From Acheta domesticus (taxonomy: Eukaryota > Arthropoda > Insecta > Orthoptera > Gryllidae): a stretch of 64,000 bases of DNA. The DNA lies in assembly GCA_031308135.1 (NCBI GenBank), contig JAHLJT010000631.1, positions 4,813,371 through 4,877,370 of the forward strand, read 5' to 3'. This document shows positions 46,201-57,800 of this stretch, in pieces. A program made the position numbers and the translations under genes. Under the pieces are notes generated by a model. It ran no database searches, was not told the DNA's origin, and saw only the letters and a list, made by a program, of their open reading frames with translations. Positions within the stretch are counted from its first letter, which is position 1. Every line of letters begins with the position of its first letter.

Positions 46201-49200
46201 AGCAAATGCATAATATCTTCAATAAATAAAAATCCTTTCTGATGAATTAGAGCTTTTTTTTTCTCAAGAATTCAAGAGATCTTTCTGAAAGTGTTTTAAA
46301 TATTTTCTTATTAACTGTAAATTTTATAGGTTGCATTACAACAGTGTACATTGGAAAAAAAGGCCCTTGAGTCAACATTAGAAAACGTACAAACTAAACA
46401 CAAAGAAGAGTTGCGTTTAATGGAAGATTCATACAAGTAATATTGCATTTTCTCTGTATTTTATTACTGTTAACTTCATGCCATTAAACATTTTCTGTGT
46501 ATTCAGGAGACAAGTTTCAATTGTGGAAGAAGCAATGGAGAAACATAATGCAAGGCTGAAAGAGGAGAATGAAAGAATTGAAGCAGATTACAAAGAGCGT
46601 TTAACTAAAATGCAGGTTCGTTTGTCCTCTGCAAACAGGTTCTTAATATCACTTTATTTTGTTACATGATGATTTTGCTTTATAGATAAGTGCAAGAATC
46701 TATTCAATCCTGTGACAAATATTATTGAAAGTGTGACAGTTTTTGGATTTACTGATCTCTTACATTGTCTAGATTCCTAATTCTACATTCCTATTGTTGT
46801 GAGAGATCAAGAGAAAACATTTTTTGACAGTTTTTACTCTTAATGATTACTTTTTACTCTCACTTTAATGATTAAAGTGGTCAAACATGAAATTTTTCTC
46901 TCTTCCTTCATAATCTTTCGCAACATTTTTTTCTTGTAGCTTTCATCTTCTCTTATTATTCACTGTGATGTCAATAATTAGGTTTTGTATAATAAAATAT
47001 TTGCAGATTGTAAGTTAATGCTACTCTGGAGCCAGTTTCTATATCATATGGTACATTTTTCATAGAGCAATTGCAATTTTTTAAATACAAAATAATACAA
47101 TTTATATATTTCAGGAACAACAAGCTGATATTATTGAAAAACATGCACAGCAATTGGCTGCCTTACAGAAAGAACATATAAATGATATGCAAGCTTTGAA
47201 AGATCAGCATAGTGCTTTACTAGAACACATACGTCATACACAACAAAAGGAGACTAATGCAGTGAAAGAGGCTTCTCAAAATATGACGTTAGTAATCCAC
47301 AAATTTAAAATTAGAATTGTATGTCTTCATTTAACCAAAGCCTCACATGCTTGACTTAACTCTCACTGACTAACAGCCTCTATTCTTGGAAAAGTATGTA
47401 TTTCAAATTTTAATTGAATTTTCTATCGCAGAATTCTGCGAAGTACAATTGAGCAGTTGGGTCGCAATACTGGCAGTCTAAGTGAAATGCATGGATGGCT
47501 TGAGAAACAGAGCAGTGAACAAATGGAACTTAGAAATTTGGCCCTTAAGACAAAAGAAGCAGAAGTACAAGGTATTTTAGCCATTTATTATGTTTTAAAA
47601 TTTTATTTCAGAGAGAGAACAGGCTGAAAGCCCAAGTACAAATTGTAATATTATGTACATGAATGATACAATGAATACATGAATATGAACACACATGAAT
47701 ATAGGAATACATACACATGAATATATGTAATATATTAATAAAATTAAGAAATGAAAAGATGAATTTATGAACATGATACATGAATGGGTGAATATTTAGG
47801 AGTTTCACTTGAATTGCAATTTTAGATTGTGCATGTCGTTTGAAAGAATTTGTATTTGATATATTTAATAATAATATGTTTATATTATTATTATATAATC
47901 TAGTTAACCTCATAATCTAATCTGTGAGTAGAAACCACAGGATGTTTTGTGTGATGATATCTTAAATGGATTTGCGATACCTAGAGTGTATGCTATATCA
48001 TTCGCAACAAATGATTTTTATAGTTCCACATTAAAGTAATCATTGTTGGTGACTCTAAACACATTACAGACATAATTTTGTTCAGATATGATTCAGAGAT
48101 TTAAAAAGCTTGTAATTTCTTAAAATCATGTGCCAGGTTCGGATTGGGAAAATTCTGTTTTAAGACTACGTAATTAAAAAATGTGTTGAATATTCTCAAT
48201 ACTCTTCAAATGTGAATTGTAATACAGGGCCAATTGTTAATAATATTATCTGTATAGTTTGTAAAGGTCACTTTTTTGTCAAATATTACCCTCAAGTCTT
48301 TTATAATTGTTACATATTGAAGTGTTACGTCTGATAGGTTGTAATCCATTGTGGGTTTTTTTCTACCAAAATTTATAATTTTACATTTATTTATATTTAA
48401 TTCCATGTTACTTGATTTACACAATTGATGTAGTCTATTTAAATCATTTTGAAATAAATTACAATCATTAAGATTGTTTATTTGGTGATAAAATTTACTG
48501 CTGTCTGTAAATAGCAAGAATAAGTTATTCAAAAAGTTAATTCAATATCATTAAAGAAAATAATCAACAGGAATGATTCAAGGTTTGAACCTTGAGGTAC
48601 TCCAAGAGTAATGTTTATTTGGTGGGACTGACATTCTTTGTATTCGACATATTGTATTCTGTTAGTTAGATATGACTGAAACCTATTTTTTAATGTTCAA
48701 GGAATATCAAATATGTTTATATTTTATCAAGCAATAAGTGAATTGGTTCTTTATCAAAAGCTTTGGAAAAGTCAGTATATAAGGCATCCTTTTATTTTCC
48801 TTTCAAAGGATTCAATTATGACATTGTTATAGATAACTAAGTTTTTTAATATATTCTTACCTGCTATAGAACCCATGTTGTTCTTCAATAACTGAAGGAA
48901 GAATTAATGATTTAATTTTGTTAATTATAATTTTTTTCAATATGTATGGATTGGGAGAGGTTGCTTAGGATATCAACTGATGTCACTGCAGTGCCTCTGA
49001 CCAAGAGGTCCTAGGTTCAAATCCCAACAGAGGCAGGATTTTCAACACTTAACTTAATCGCTAGGTCATATTCAGTTGCCGCCTGGAGGAGAATTCTAGT
49101 AGCTGGCTGCTCGGTAGTTTTCTGTGGTTTCTACGATCAATACCAGGTGCCAGGTGGTGAATGCCAGAGCAGTACCCTAACAAACAGGGCATGGACCATG

Positions 49201-52154
49201 TGTGATATTTTCTTCCTCTTCATTGTTTTATCCTACCCCTTACTTACTCATACTTAAACTTATATGGACTTCACTACCACACATGTCAGGAGAGTGGACA
49301 GGAGCTTAGACTTTGTCCTGGCTGTGGCGATGCCCTGCTGGTGGGAGATACCTGTTGAAGAAAAACCCTTCTAGCCAACGTGTAGGTCAGTGCTGGATCT
49401 CACCATCCAGCAGAGAAAGATCACCACCTCCTCTCAAGGAAACAAATGCACTACAGATATGGGATTAATGACCTTAGCAGTTGATGTGCCCCGAATCACT
49501 AATCTATCAATTTAAATCTATTGACTATGTTTGCCACAGTAAAAGTTGCTCAGAGCGAAATTTCAAGGAATCAGAAAGATTTAGAATTTTTTCCATGTTA
49601 GACAAGATTCCACATTATGCAGTGTAATAGTGTAGAATTTATGTTTGGCAAGACTGTCATTTATGTTCACATTAGACAGATTTCCACATTTTATATACGT
49701 TCCGCACTGAGCAAGTTTTACTTGTATAAGATATAAGATTGCAATTGACTTATAGTTATTTATATCTGTTTTACTTTTTGATTTATGAATGGACATTATA
49801 TGCCCGACCTTGGAAATTTATCTAATGGAATTGGTTTGTTTTAAATTTTTGAAAGAGGTGCACATTACACATTAGCACATTTCTTGACAACAGAGTCAGG
49901 AATGGCATCTGAACCTGGACCTTTTGATGCCATTTAATAGTTTTTCAATGAAGATACAAAACTTAGTAATAATAAGTTCATAACAAAAGTATTGAAATAA
50001 ACAGTGCTTTATTTATTATGATATGAATTATAGCAGGCTGTTCTTTCATTATTCTATTGTTTTCTTGCCATATTTTTAAGTGGTTTCAAATCCTGAATCC
50101 ATAGTTCAATCAGTCTTATTTATCTGACAGTTAGCCATTGATATTTTTATTTTCTCTCAGTTTTCCCTTTTTGTTAAATCCCCTTCCTTTTTTTAAAATC
50201 CCAACTCTTTCACCCATTCGCCTCATCTAAAAGTTTGTTTTGATGTATCAAATGATCAACATATGTTTTCTTTGCAATTGATTTTAAAATTTCACTAACG
50301 TTTATTATTGTTTCATTGAGACATTCCATTTTAGTCTGAAAAAATAAATTGTTGAAATATGTCTGTTCACAGCTTACAAAGAAAATTTAACTCGACAGCG
50401 AGAAGCAGCAGAAGAGGAACGAAGAAAATTACTTTGTCTAGTAGAACAACTTGAGTTGCAAATTGCACAGCAACGATCAAAGTCTGAAGAAGATAGGTAT
50501 GCACTACGTCAAGAAACAGTTAGACTAGATGCTCGTATAGAGGCATTTGAAAGGGAGAAAGAACGAGTTAAAGCGGAAATAGAGAAAGAACGTCAGCATG
50601 TGGAGGTAAAGGCATATATTTTAAATAAATTATTTTAATTTTTTTTATGATAAATATTTTCTATAAACTTTAATGATACAAACTTCAGAAAGCAAGACTG
50701 GTGCTTCTGGAAGAGCAAAAGACTGTAAGCTTGCAACTAAAAGAAGAAAAGCTCAGTCTTGCCAAGGAAAGGGCTCGAATTCAAGCTCTAACTCAATTGC
50801 AAGGATCTGTTGCTGCTTCAGAAGAGGAAGTTATGCAGGTACAAAAATAAAAAAAATAAGTTAGGTGCTATTAAATGAAGTGGCATACTTTTTTTGCTTT
50901 CCTCACATCAGTATTGCTATGACAACTGTTCAACCAAGCTTATGTCTTTGCTATTCAGTGCTCAATTTTCTAGTTTTAATCAAGCACAAAATATATTTAC
51001 TTTTGCAAATATCAACAGTGACATGTGAATATCAACTATTCAATAGTGCATTGCCTGAAATATTATTACTTACATTGCACTAAAATTATTCAGAAATTAT
51101 TTTATTTTCTCATTAATAAATATTTTGTATTCCCTACTACAACGCAGTATATTGCAAAAGACCCTCTATATAATTTTTTCCAGTTGAAAGCAGAAGCAGA
51201 AGCTGCTCTAACTGTGGCTAAAGAAGCAACTGAACAAGTAGAGGCCCAGAAGCAAGTCATCCAAGAACAGCAGAGACAGATTGAAAAAGAACGTCGTAGA
51301 TTACAAGAACTAGAACACACATTAACAACACGGGCTCGTGAACTAGAAGTACTCACTAAGGTATTTAAACAATTGATTGTTACATCATTTGCCCAGGTAG
51401 ATGGTTGTGTTTAAAGTATAGTAATTATATACTAAGGTATTGCATAACAAATTTAAAAATGTATAATGAATTTCGTAGCAGGAGAGTAATGCTTCTGGAT
51501 TGTGTAGATCAAGCTTATTCACAACCTTACTTACATTTCAAAGAACAAACAACAAAGCAGTAATACCTTTGAATTTTGTTTCTTTTTTTTTCTTTTTTCA
51601 GACTGCTTTAGCAACACGTAATGAAGGAGCTGAAGCATTGGCCAGTGCTGTCGAGGCTGAAGAACGGCAAAAGCAACGAGCTGTGGATTTGCAGAGACAA
51701 CTAACCGAAGTGAAAGAGAGAGAGAAGAGGGTGGCTGAGGTAACAGCATGTTTGTTGTGGATTTACAAATTCCACAATCCTGTAATGTATTTATTAAAAA
51801 AAATTATGTTAATACTCTTTTAGGAAAGAATGTTACTATCTCAGGAGCGACTGAAAATTCATAGAAAACAAGAACAGAAGATATGTCCATCCTGCAAAGG
51901 TTCTCTAATGAAACCTCTCATATCCACAGAACAGTCTCAAATGACATCTGCAGATTCAAATAAGGTTTGTAATTCATTAGAGAAAAATAATATTGTATAC
52001 ATTTTTTTCATAAATTTGTGCATTTAAAAATGTAATTACTTGACCATTTTTTTTACAGTACATTGATCCAAGAAAAGTAATTTTGAAGCTAGTTGCCGAA
52101 AAAGAAAGAGATGCCTTGCTCAGCAATTCTCTAAATGTGTCTGCACCAAAATAA
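43298..52154 (+). CDS. FBF1: Fas-binding factor 1-like ciliary transition-fibre protein
   Basis: Fifteen coding exons: 43298-43396, 43477-43560, 43640-43754, 43889-45007, 45576-46054, 46330-46436, 46507-46615, 47115-47287, 47432-47571, 50373-50605, 50689-50838, 51184-51360, 51602-51739, 51824-51964 and 52059-52154. They sum to 3,360 nt, 1,119 residues, near the 1,133 I recall for human FBF1. The N-terminus has the acidic block SDIESDISDVNPAEMAKMLQ followed by GLDDMDDALF, then WDDPLGDILSSDE, DPLGLFSPP and DWLGLSSS, all with counterparts in FBF1. Residues about 480-1,085 are coiled coil, glutamine-rich at first; ICPSCKG (about 1,062) is a late cysteine pair. Vertebrate FBF1 sits on the distal appendages of the mother centriole and gates entry to the cilium. 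Exon 7's donor (GTTCGT) is weak, and intron 9 (2.8 kb) is swollen by transposons. Confidence 0.9.
47640..47730. repeat. imperfect GAATACAT/GAATATA-type simple repeat in FBF1 intron 9
   Basis: Repeated variants of ATGAATACATGAATATG and ATACATACACATGAATAT cover about 90 bp near the start of the large intron. Low-complexity decay is the simplest explanation. Confidence 0.6.
48190..48960 (-). pseudogene. decayed non-LTR reverse transcriptase in FBF1 intron 9
   Basis: Read on the minus strand, fragments appear in the correct order but in shifting frames: EEQHGF, TDFSKAFDK, TNRIQYVEYK, GVPQGSNL, then a 108-codon frame (48,532-48,206) with LLFTDSSKFYHQINN at the position of the catalytic FADD block and NINKCKIINFGRKK. 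The catalytic aspartates are altered and several stops and shifts intervene. It is a retrotransposon relic antisense to FBF1, removed with the intron. The clade is uncertain. Confidence 0.8.
48955..49515 (+). mobile_element. tRNA-derived SINE in FBF1 intron 9
   Basis: A perfect RNA polymerase III B box, GGTTCAAATCCC, lies at 49,014-49,025, preceded by tRNA-like CCTCTGACCAAGAGG and a poor A box. A longer GC-richer body follows, ending near ATTAATGACCTTAGCAG and TTGATGTGCCCC, a style of 3' end seen in insect SINEs. It is not a functional tRNA. Its boundaries and target duplication are not resolved. Confidence 0.65.
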
Positions 52155-52325
52155 TTAGTCATGTATTTTAATATCACACTTGCACTGAAATTAAAATAGA
52201 ATTTTGCATCCAATCCTTAAAAAAGACATGTTTAAAAAAAGATAAATGCTTTAAAATAAGGATATTTCATTTTATAACAAGTAATATTTTGTACCTGTTA
52301 TTTGTCTTCATTAAAACATTTTTTA

Positions 52326-52336
52326 AATAAAATAAA
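52326..52336 (+). terminator. FBF1 polyadenylation signals
   Basis: Two overlapping AATAAA hexamers (52,326-52,331 and 52,331-52,336) lie about 170 bp after the FBF1 stop codon and are followed by a GT/T-rich stretch. Confidence 0.7.
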
Positions 52337-52532
52337 CAGAGGAGTGTTTAATTATTTAACTTTTCAATAAGTTTTTTCATTGTTTGCTGCTTTCATTTCA
52401 AATATTCCACAAGATTATGTTTCCATTCAGTTGTGGCTCACATAGTATTTTTTTTTAAAAGGAGCAATTATTTGCTGTTTGTTTTAGATTTCACACCAAA
52501 ATGAAAATGCAATTTGCAATGTCATAGGCACA

Positions 52533-52633
52533 GTTGCCAATGTTGGCAACCTTTTTCAGAGGATTCAAATATTTTTGAATCCTCGGAGCATGGGTCAGAT
52601 GTCCTGTTGATGACTGTCAGCAACACTGACAGT
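52533..52633. other. cluster of three perfect hairpins
   Basis: Within 101 bp: GTTGCCAA-TG-TTGGCAAC (52,533-52,550), GGATTCAAA-TATT-TTTGAATCC (52,561-52,582) and ACTGTCAG-CAACA-CTGACAGT (52,613-52,633). All stems are perfect (8, 9 and 8 bp). They lie about 400 bp beyond the FBF1 stop. The function is unknown; they could be part of a decayed foldback element or a structured RNA. Confidence 0.6.
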
Positions 52634-52639
52634 TTAAAA

Positions 52640-53460
52640 TGTTGCACACAATTCACATAATTCCAAAACCACGACATGATCCTTTTAGTTGGTTACCTAA
52701 GATTCAAAAAGAGATGCTTGATCATATAGATAGAGAATGCAATTTTAGGAGTCTGGCAATTTTAGCAGCTTATAAACACTTGTCCCAAATGGGAGTCTAT
52801 GAAACTGAAAGGAAACAAATCATATAGTGAATAGTGGTCTTTGTTTCTATCAGACTAGAGAACTTGTATCAACAATTTGTTTCTGTTCCTTTGCGGCAGA
52901 CGCAGGTTTGAAAGATGGGTATACGAGTCTGTTCGAAAAAACAAAACTCCTTGAGACTTACTCATAAAAGAAATCAAATGCATCTCACATGTTGCCATTT
53001 AAATTTGTCCTCAATCTTCCAAAGAGTTTTAGATAATACGAAGTTAATTTTCAAGAATACATGTCAATAAGAAGTACAGTAATGGAAATGAAATTTCAAA
53101 ACATTATTGCCCCAATAGAGTACCTTTTACACTTGTACATATTTCACAAAATGAATCCATGAAACTTAGGAACAATAGAATTTGCAAAATCAATACGGCA
53201 CTTCAAAATGTAACCCGAAAATCTTCAGTAGTAACAGACAGAACAGTCTGGCAAAGGCAGAGTTAAACTACAAGTCATAAGTCTTGAAATAAACCTTGAG
53301 GTGACTGACAAATATTATGATTATTATTATTGTTATGATAATAATGATGGAAAGAAATAATTAATTATGGCTTTTTATATTTTTTTCTTGGGGGGGGGGA
53401 GCGAGTAATTCTTTTAATTTGTACAATTAGAGGTATATAAAATGATCGGCTTGTTTCCTT
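52640..53460. other. intergenic DNA, no gene seen
   Basis: A 62-codon frame at 52,639-52,827 has no recognisable family or exon context. A poly-G run is at 53,391-53,400. Nothing else was recognised. Confidence 0.4.
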
Positions 53461-53479
53461 CTTTCAAGTGTGCAATAAT

Positions 53480-53890
53480 GTGAAAGGGGCGGTGACCCTA
53501 TGGGCGTGGACGAGGAGCATGTACTACGACCAATCACATGCAGTCATGCGACCAATCACACGGGCGGGTGGCGTCACTGGCAGGTTGCGAGGAAAAGTGA
53601 AAGGCAGCACGCGGCGCCGTAGAGGAGGTAAGGTGGGGGCAGACACGTGACGCGCCCTGCTCGGCGTGCGTACGTGACAGCTGCTGCCGACCCGTCCACC
53701 ACGCCCCCTCCGAGAGTGTTACGTGCACCCGTTACGCTCGCTTATGGCGGATGCTCTCTCTTATGGCGGATATTATACTCTCTGGGCGGATGGCTCCCGC
53801 GCCAGAATCTTTTCTTCATACAATGGAAGTATTCAGCAGTAAGGCAATTGTACACAGCATTTTGGCTGTAAAAAGAAATAAGTCGAGGTA
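53480..53890 (+). promoter_or_regulatory. CpG-rich promoter-like island with a possible first exon
   Basis: About 350 bp of CpG-dense DNA in AT-rich surroundings. GACCAATCACA occurs twice 22 bp apart (CCAAT at 53,530 and 53,552), about two helical turns, as expected for paired NF-Y sites. GGGCGG-type boxes occur several times. TTATGGCGGAT, resembling the YY1/Pho core, occurs twice (53,744 and 53,763). Downstream, ATG at 53,823 in good context (ACAATGG) opens 22 codons (MEVFSSKAIVHSILAVKRNK...) ending AG|GTAATA, a usable splice donor. This may be the start of a gene whose next exon is far downstream or outside the window. It could instead be a GC-rich transposon fragment. Confidence 0.4.
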
Positions 53891-53899
53891 ATAAAAAAT

Positions 53900-54620
53900 A
53901 ATAAATGTATCCTAGCTCACGAAAAAGAAGTCACTTTCGGTAGCAGACACTTCAGTAAATGGAGGGGGGGGAGACCACGCGAAATTTTCGAACTAAATTT
54001 CTATTGAAAAGTAATTTTATTTACTTAAACTTCAAGAAAATTTACGTTGGAATTTGACGGTATGTATATTTATTTTTTTCTTTTCTTCTATACTATCAGA
54101 TTCAAGAACAGTTTTGTCAGCTTGCATTAATAGCAAGTAAGTCCACAGATACTGAAATCCTGCCTAGCATTGTTCTTTTAACTCTGCCATTACCGGGCGG
54201 GGCCCAAGTCCACCCCAAAGATATTTTTAGATATTTGTATGGGAAATGAAAACTTTGTTAGTATTACTTTTTACTTTCTCACTACCTTACGAAGTACAGA
54301 GAAACTTGCTAATGCTGCGGGAAAAAGCGGCGAATTTTCGGCAGAAAAATTCTTATTGCCTTATTGTATTTAAACCATTTTTTCTTAAAAATGGCACAAA
54401 TGTTTTGATTAAATGTTTATCTTAGCTTAAAGAACGATGAAGCTGTTTAATGTTCAATGAAATCTCTGATTTTAATTGCAAAAATTAAAAATGTTTTCGG
54501 CGTCTTCCTACAACTATTGTGAAAATTCATTTTTTTTATTAATGAAATGCGTTCATCAAAAACTGATCTTGAAATACGGCCATGTTCGATTTTTCGGAAA
54601 TGTGAGAATTTTTTTGTAGT
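53900..54620 (-). repeat. decayed Repeat-A fragment and flanking AT-rich DNA
   Basis: From about 54,265 the minus-sense Repeat-A order is recognisable: TTACTTTCTCACTACC, AATGCTGCGGGAAAAAGCGG, AATTTTCGGCAGAAAAATTC, TATTGCC and, after a gap, TTTTCGGCGTCTTCCTACAA. It is only a partial, diverged copy. Bases 53,900-54,264 show nothing identifiable. Confidence 0.5.
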
Positions 54621-55092
54621 AATTGGCATCAAACATAATCGCCCGCTTCGAATGTACTCCGCTTCATGAAAGCAATAGAGGTGATTCCAAGCAATTGAAT
54701 GCTACGTAAGGTAGAATTTGTATATTATTTCGTATTTCTTGGTGTCCTACATTCAAGCTTTTGTTATACGTTTACAAATTCATCTTTTAGATATTATTTA
54801 AAACCTATTTGATAATCTTTTGTTTCTTTGTCCGTTTTGCGAGGAACGTATCTGCATTCTCAATGGAATTATTGATGTATTTTCTTCCAAGCAATCCGCA
54901 AACCTCAAATGAAATTAGCCCAATTACGTTTTCTCTCTTAAAAATACGTTTTAAATGTAATATGAAAGGAAAATTGCTAGCCTTCAAGTAATATCAGAAA
55001 GGAATGCGATAATGGCATTCCGCCCCGCGATAGTTCTGTGAGTTACAAGTCATTGTTGGGACATAATTTAGCTGTACGAAACGCAGTTATCA
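54621..55092. other. AT-rich DNA, no gene seen
   Basis: Overlapping 60-codon frames on both strands at 54,805-54,991 are chance frames in AT-rich sequence. Confidence 0.4.
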
Positions 55093-55226
55093 TTGAGCCA
55101 TTCCACGTCAAATCGCACAAAAAAGACAAAAATTTGACCTTCATATTTTTAATTATTTTCTATTTTTTTCTACATGTTATATGAATCAAATAAGTTAACA
55201 CGTGTATTTTTATTTTTTTTCTAACT

Positions 55227-56522
55227 TTAAGGACACTAGGTACAGATTTAGGTTCAAAAAAACCGATTTTTGGTTTTTAGTCCCAAACGATTCAGAATGA
55301 AATTCTGAACAAGCACATATATATTTTGTTAACTTTTGGTGAGTTTAAATGCCCAACAGTGACATTTAAAAACGACGTCTTTCGGGCCACGCCCCCTTAC
55401 AGCACATCGCACCTGATCTCCGAAATTGCTTCTAGGGTTTTAATTTCTAATTTTCTCGTCACTAGATACTCTTATGAACACAAGCATACTCTATCTCAAG
55501 CTATCATGGAGGAAATCAAACCAATTTTCAGAAGTTTGATTGACCCTACTATGCTTAGCAAATGCCTGCATGGGCAAACACAAAACCCGAAAGAAAGCTT
55601 CAACCATTTGATTTGGGAAAGAGCTCCAAGAAATGTTTTTGTGGAAATAAATACCTTAAAACTTTGGTGTTTATGATGCTGTAATATGCTTCAATGAAGG
55701 AGCAAGACAAAGGGCAGAAGTGTTTAGAAAACGTGGACTCGAGCCTGGAAATAACATGTTGAATGCTCTTAACAGAATTGACAGAAAACGTGTAATGGAA
55801 GGGGATAAATTTGCAGAAATGGCAACAAAAGAAGCAAGGATTGAAAAAAGGGCTGAGAAAAGGAAAATACAAGATGAGGAAGCAGAAAAGTGTGATACCT
55901 ATGTCCCAGGGATGTGCTAAAAAAAATATGTATAAGAATTCAGTTTTTTGCTGTTTTCCGAAAGTTATTTTTTCCCTTCTTCAGGAACCAGTATCTCAGA
56001 AAGTATTGGACATAATAACTTCCATTCTTTTTTTAAATGCAGAGTATAAAATTCTCTTTCCATTGGGTGAACACTTAACTTGCTTGAGATATAATTATAA
56101 TTTTAGAAAATAATTATTCCTAATTTTTTAGGGACATAAATTAGCTTAAAGTTCAAAATATTTTTAGCAAAGAGTGTGAAGTTATAGATGAAAAATATTA
56201 CACTGAATATATTAAACTTTTAATATAGAATGTTTTTGGTTATGATATAAAACTGGCTTAAGTTGATAGTTTGTCTGTAACAGGTACTCAAAACTAGGTT
56301 TGCAATTTTTTTTTAAATTTTTGATTGCTAGTTTTTTATTTCTAAAATATGATAGAATAAGTGCAGCTTAATTTTTTTTACTTCATATTGTTCAAAAACA
56401 TTTGTTTTATATGTACACAAAGTTTCATTGCACTAGGTACAATACTTTAAGAGAAACAGTATCTGAAATCTAGTATACTTTTCAGGTAGATATGTTCTGT
56501 GAACTCTACCTAGTACCCTTAA
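55227..56522 (+). mobile_element. TTAA-flanked DNA transposon with transposase remnant
   Basis: The element spans 55,231-56,518. TTAA stands at both edges (55,227-55,230 and 56,519-56,522). The left terminus GGACACTAGGTACAG and the reversed right terminus GGGTACTAGGTAGAG match at 12 of 15. Copy 2 of the host element has the uninterrupted site (CTAACTATTATTTTTGG). TTAA duplications mark piggyBac and Kolobok elements. The encoded protein is not piggyBac-like, so Kolobok is my inference. At 1.29 kb it is an internally deleted, non-autonomous copy. Confidence 0.75.
55326..55919 (+). pseudogene. C-terminal part of a Mutator-like transposase
   Basis: Two frames read in sequence: one to the TGA near 55,676 and one resuming about 55,668 and ending at TAA 55,917-55,919. 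The junction is a single-base shift in a T run near 55,663. Diagnostic motifs are KCLHGQTQNPKESFNHLIW and ERAPRNVFVE, then AVICFNEGARQRAEVF, GLEPGNN and a basic C-terminus ending YVPGM. I recognise these from a widespread arthropod and cnidarian protein family called Mutator-like transposase domain proteins. The N-terminal catalytic part is missing, so this copy cannot be active. Classification is from memory and needs a profile search. Confidence 0.7.
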
Positions 56523-57059
56523 TATTTTCGGAAATTATGTATAACGAAATTTGCTAAAAATGACGCGCATCACTAACTTAAAAATACTATATACTTGAAT
56601 ACACTAATTATAGAAAGTCCATTCAAATTCCATCCCAAACTTAAAAACATGTTTAATTTTTAAGATTTTGCAATATATTTAATTTCCTACATTTTCAATT
56701 TTTTTTAAATATTGAAATTTTGAAAAGTAAACATTTTTATAAACACGATGAGCTAAAAAAATTAAAAAAATATAAACGCACTAGAGTATTCATGATATCA
56801 CCAGGAAAAATCAAAGTGGAATCTCAGTAACTTTAAAAAAGATTAATATTTTACGAAAGATCGTATAATAGATTGCTGCAATAGTCGCGTTTCTTGTGTT
56901 ACTGGTCGTCGGTTTTTTTTGGATGAAGCAGTAATTTAATACTCTTGAGGTTGTAAAACTTCACGAATTAATTTATAAATAATAATATTTATGTATATTA
57001 ATACATATAAATAATATTAATATATTTATAAATAATTTATAAATTTATAAATAATTAAA

Positions 57060-57800
57060 TGATGTTTTGATTGACATTTTTGAAATTTTCTGGTCCCTCA
57101 CAACTAATTTCAAATACAAGCACTCGCTTACCATAGAATTCCTTAACTTTCGTCGAAATGCACAGTTTTAATGCCTTACCGAATTTACTGCAGGTCTGGA
57201 CAAAATTCCATTTTCTTCAGCCAACTTTTTAGACACTTTTATTATGCGTTCGGTTGCAGAAAAATGTCGTTCAATTTTATTGTATGTCCAACTTTCAAAA
57301 ATTGTCAAAATTTTAATATTGATCGTCATGCCATCTGTTGAGTGAAAGGAGTCGATAAGTTTCTAACTCGTATCTTTGTCTGATTTTTCGGTGGACGTCG
57401 AAGGATCTTCAATGTGAAAAAATTTATCTGTGTTGGCACTTTGTACTTTCTGAAATTTCTCATGGGGATACCGTTTCTGTTCCAATATTCTTTTCTTGGC
57501 GGGGGTTTCTCCTATTGAAATTAAACTTTTGTTTATCTTTTCTTTATTAATTTCTGAAGAGCTTAAATTATATGTTTCCTTGATTTCCACTCTTTCACTA
57601 TATTCACTGGACGTTCGGCTACTTTTGTTAATGTCACGAGCACCACTGATCTCGACGCTCTATTCACTAACAAAAGGCTGTTTTGGAAGCCGATTCCCTT
57701 CCAAAATGAATCATAAATTTGCCAATCTAATGACTCCTGTAAATTCACCAGCAAATTGTGGTTTACGCGTCTTGGAGATTTTCTTTTCTAAAAACCATGA
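57060..57800 (-). pseudogene. broken frame of the 3.03-kb element (uncharacterised repeat-associated protein)
   Basis: Minus-strand pieces in order: a short frame at 57,754-57,563, a frame at 57,590-57,363 with SLISIGETPAKKRILEQKR and YPHEKFQKV, then FESWTYNKIERHFSATER followed by KVSKKLAEENGILSRP (about 57,290-57,180). The last block looks like a helix-turn-helix region. I recall a common unnamed arthropod protein family with this same order (an ETPxKKR/RY segment, then a SW-S-x-KI-x4-F block), but this is unverified. Frames shift and stops occur. Copy 2 carries the same pieces with other lesions. Confidence 0.45.

Noticed and set aside
52639..52827. 62-codon frame downstream of FBF1
   Set aside because: No family, splice context or leader features; too short to support alone.
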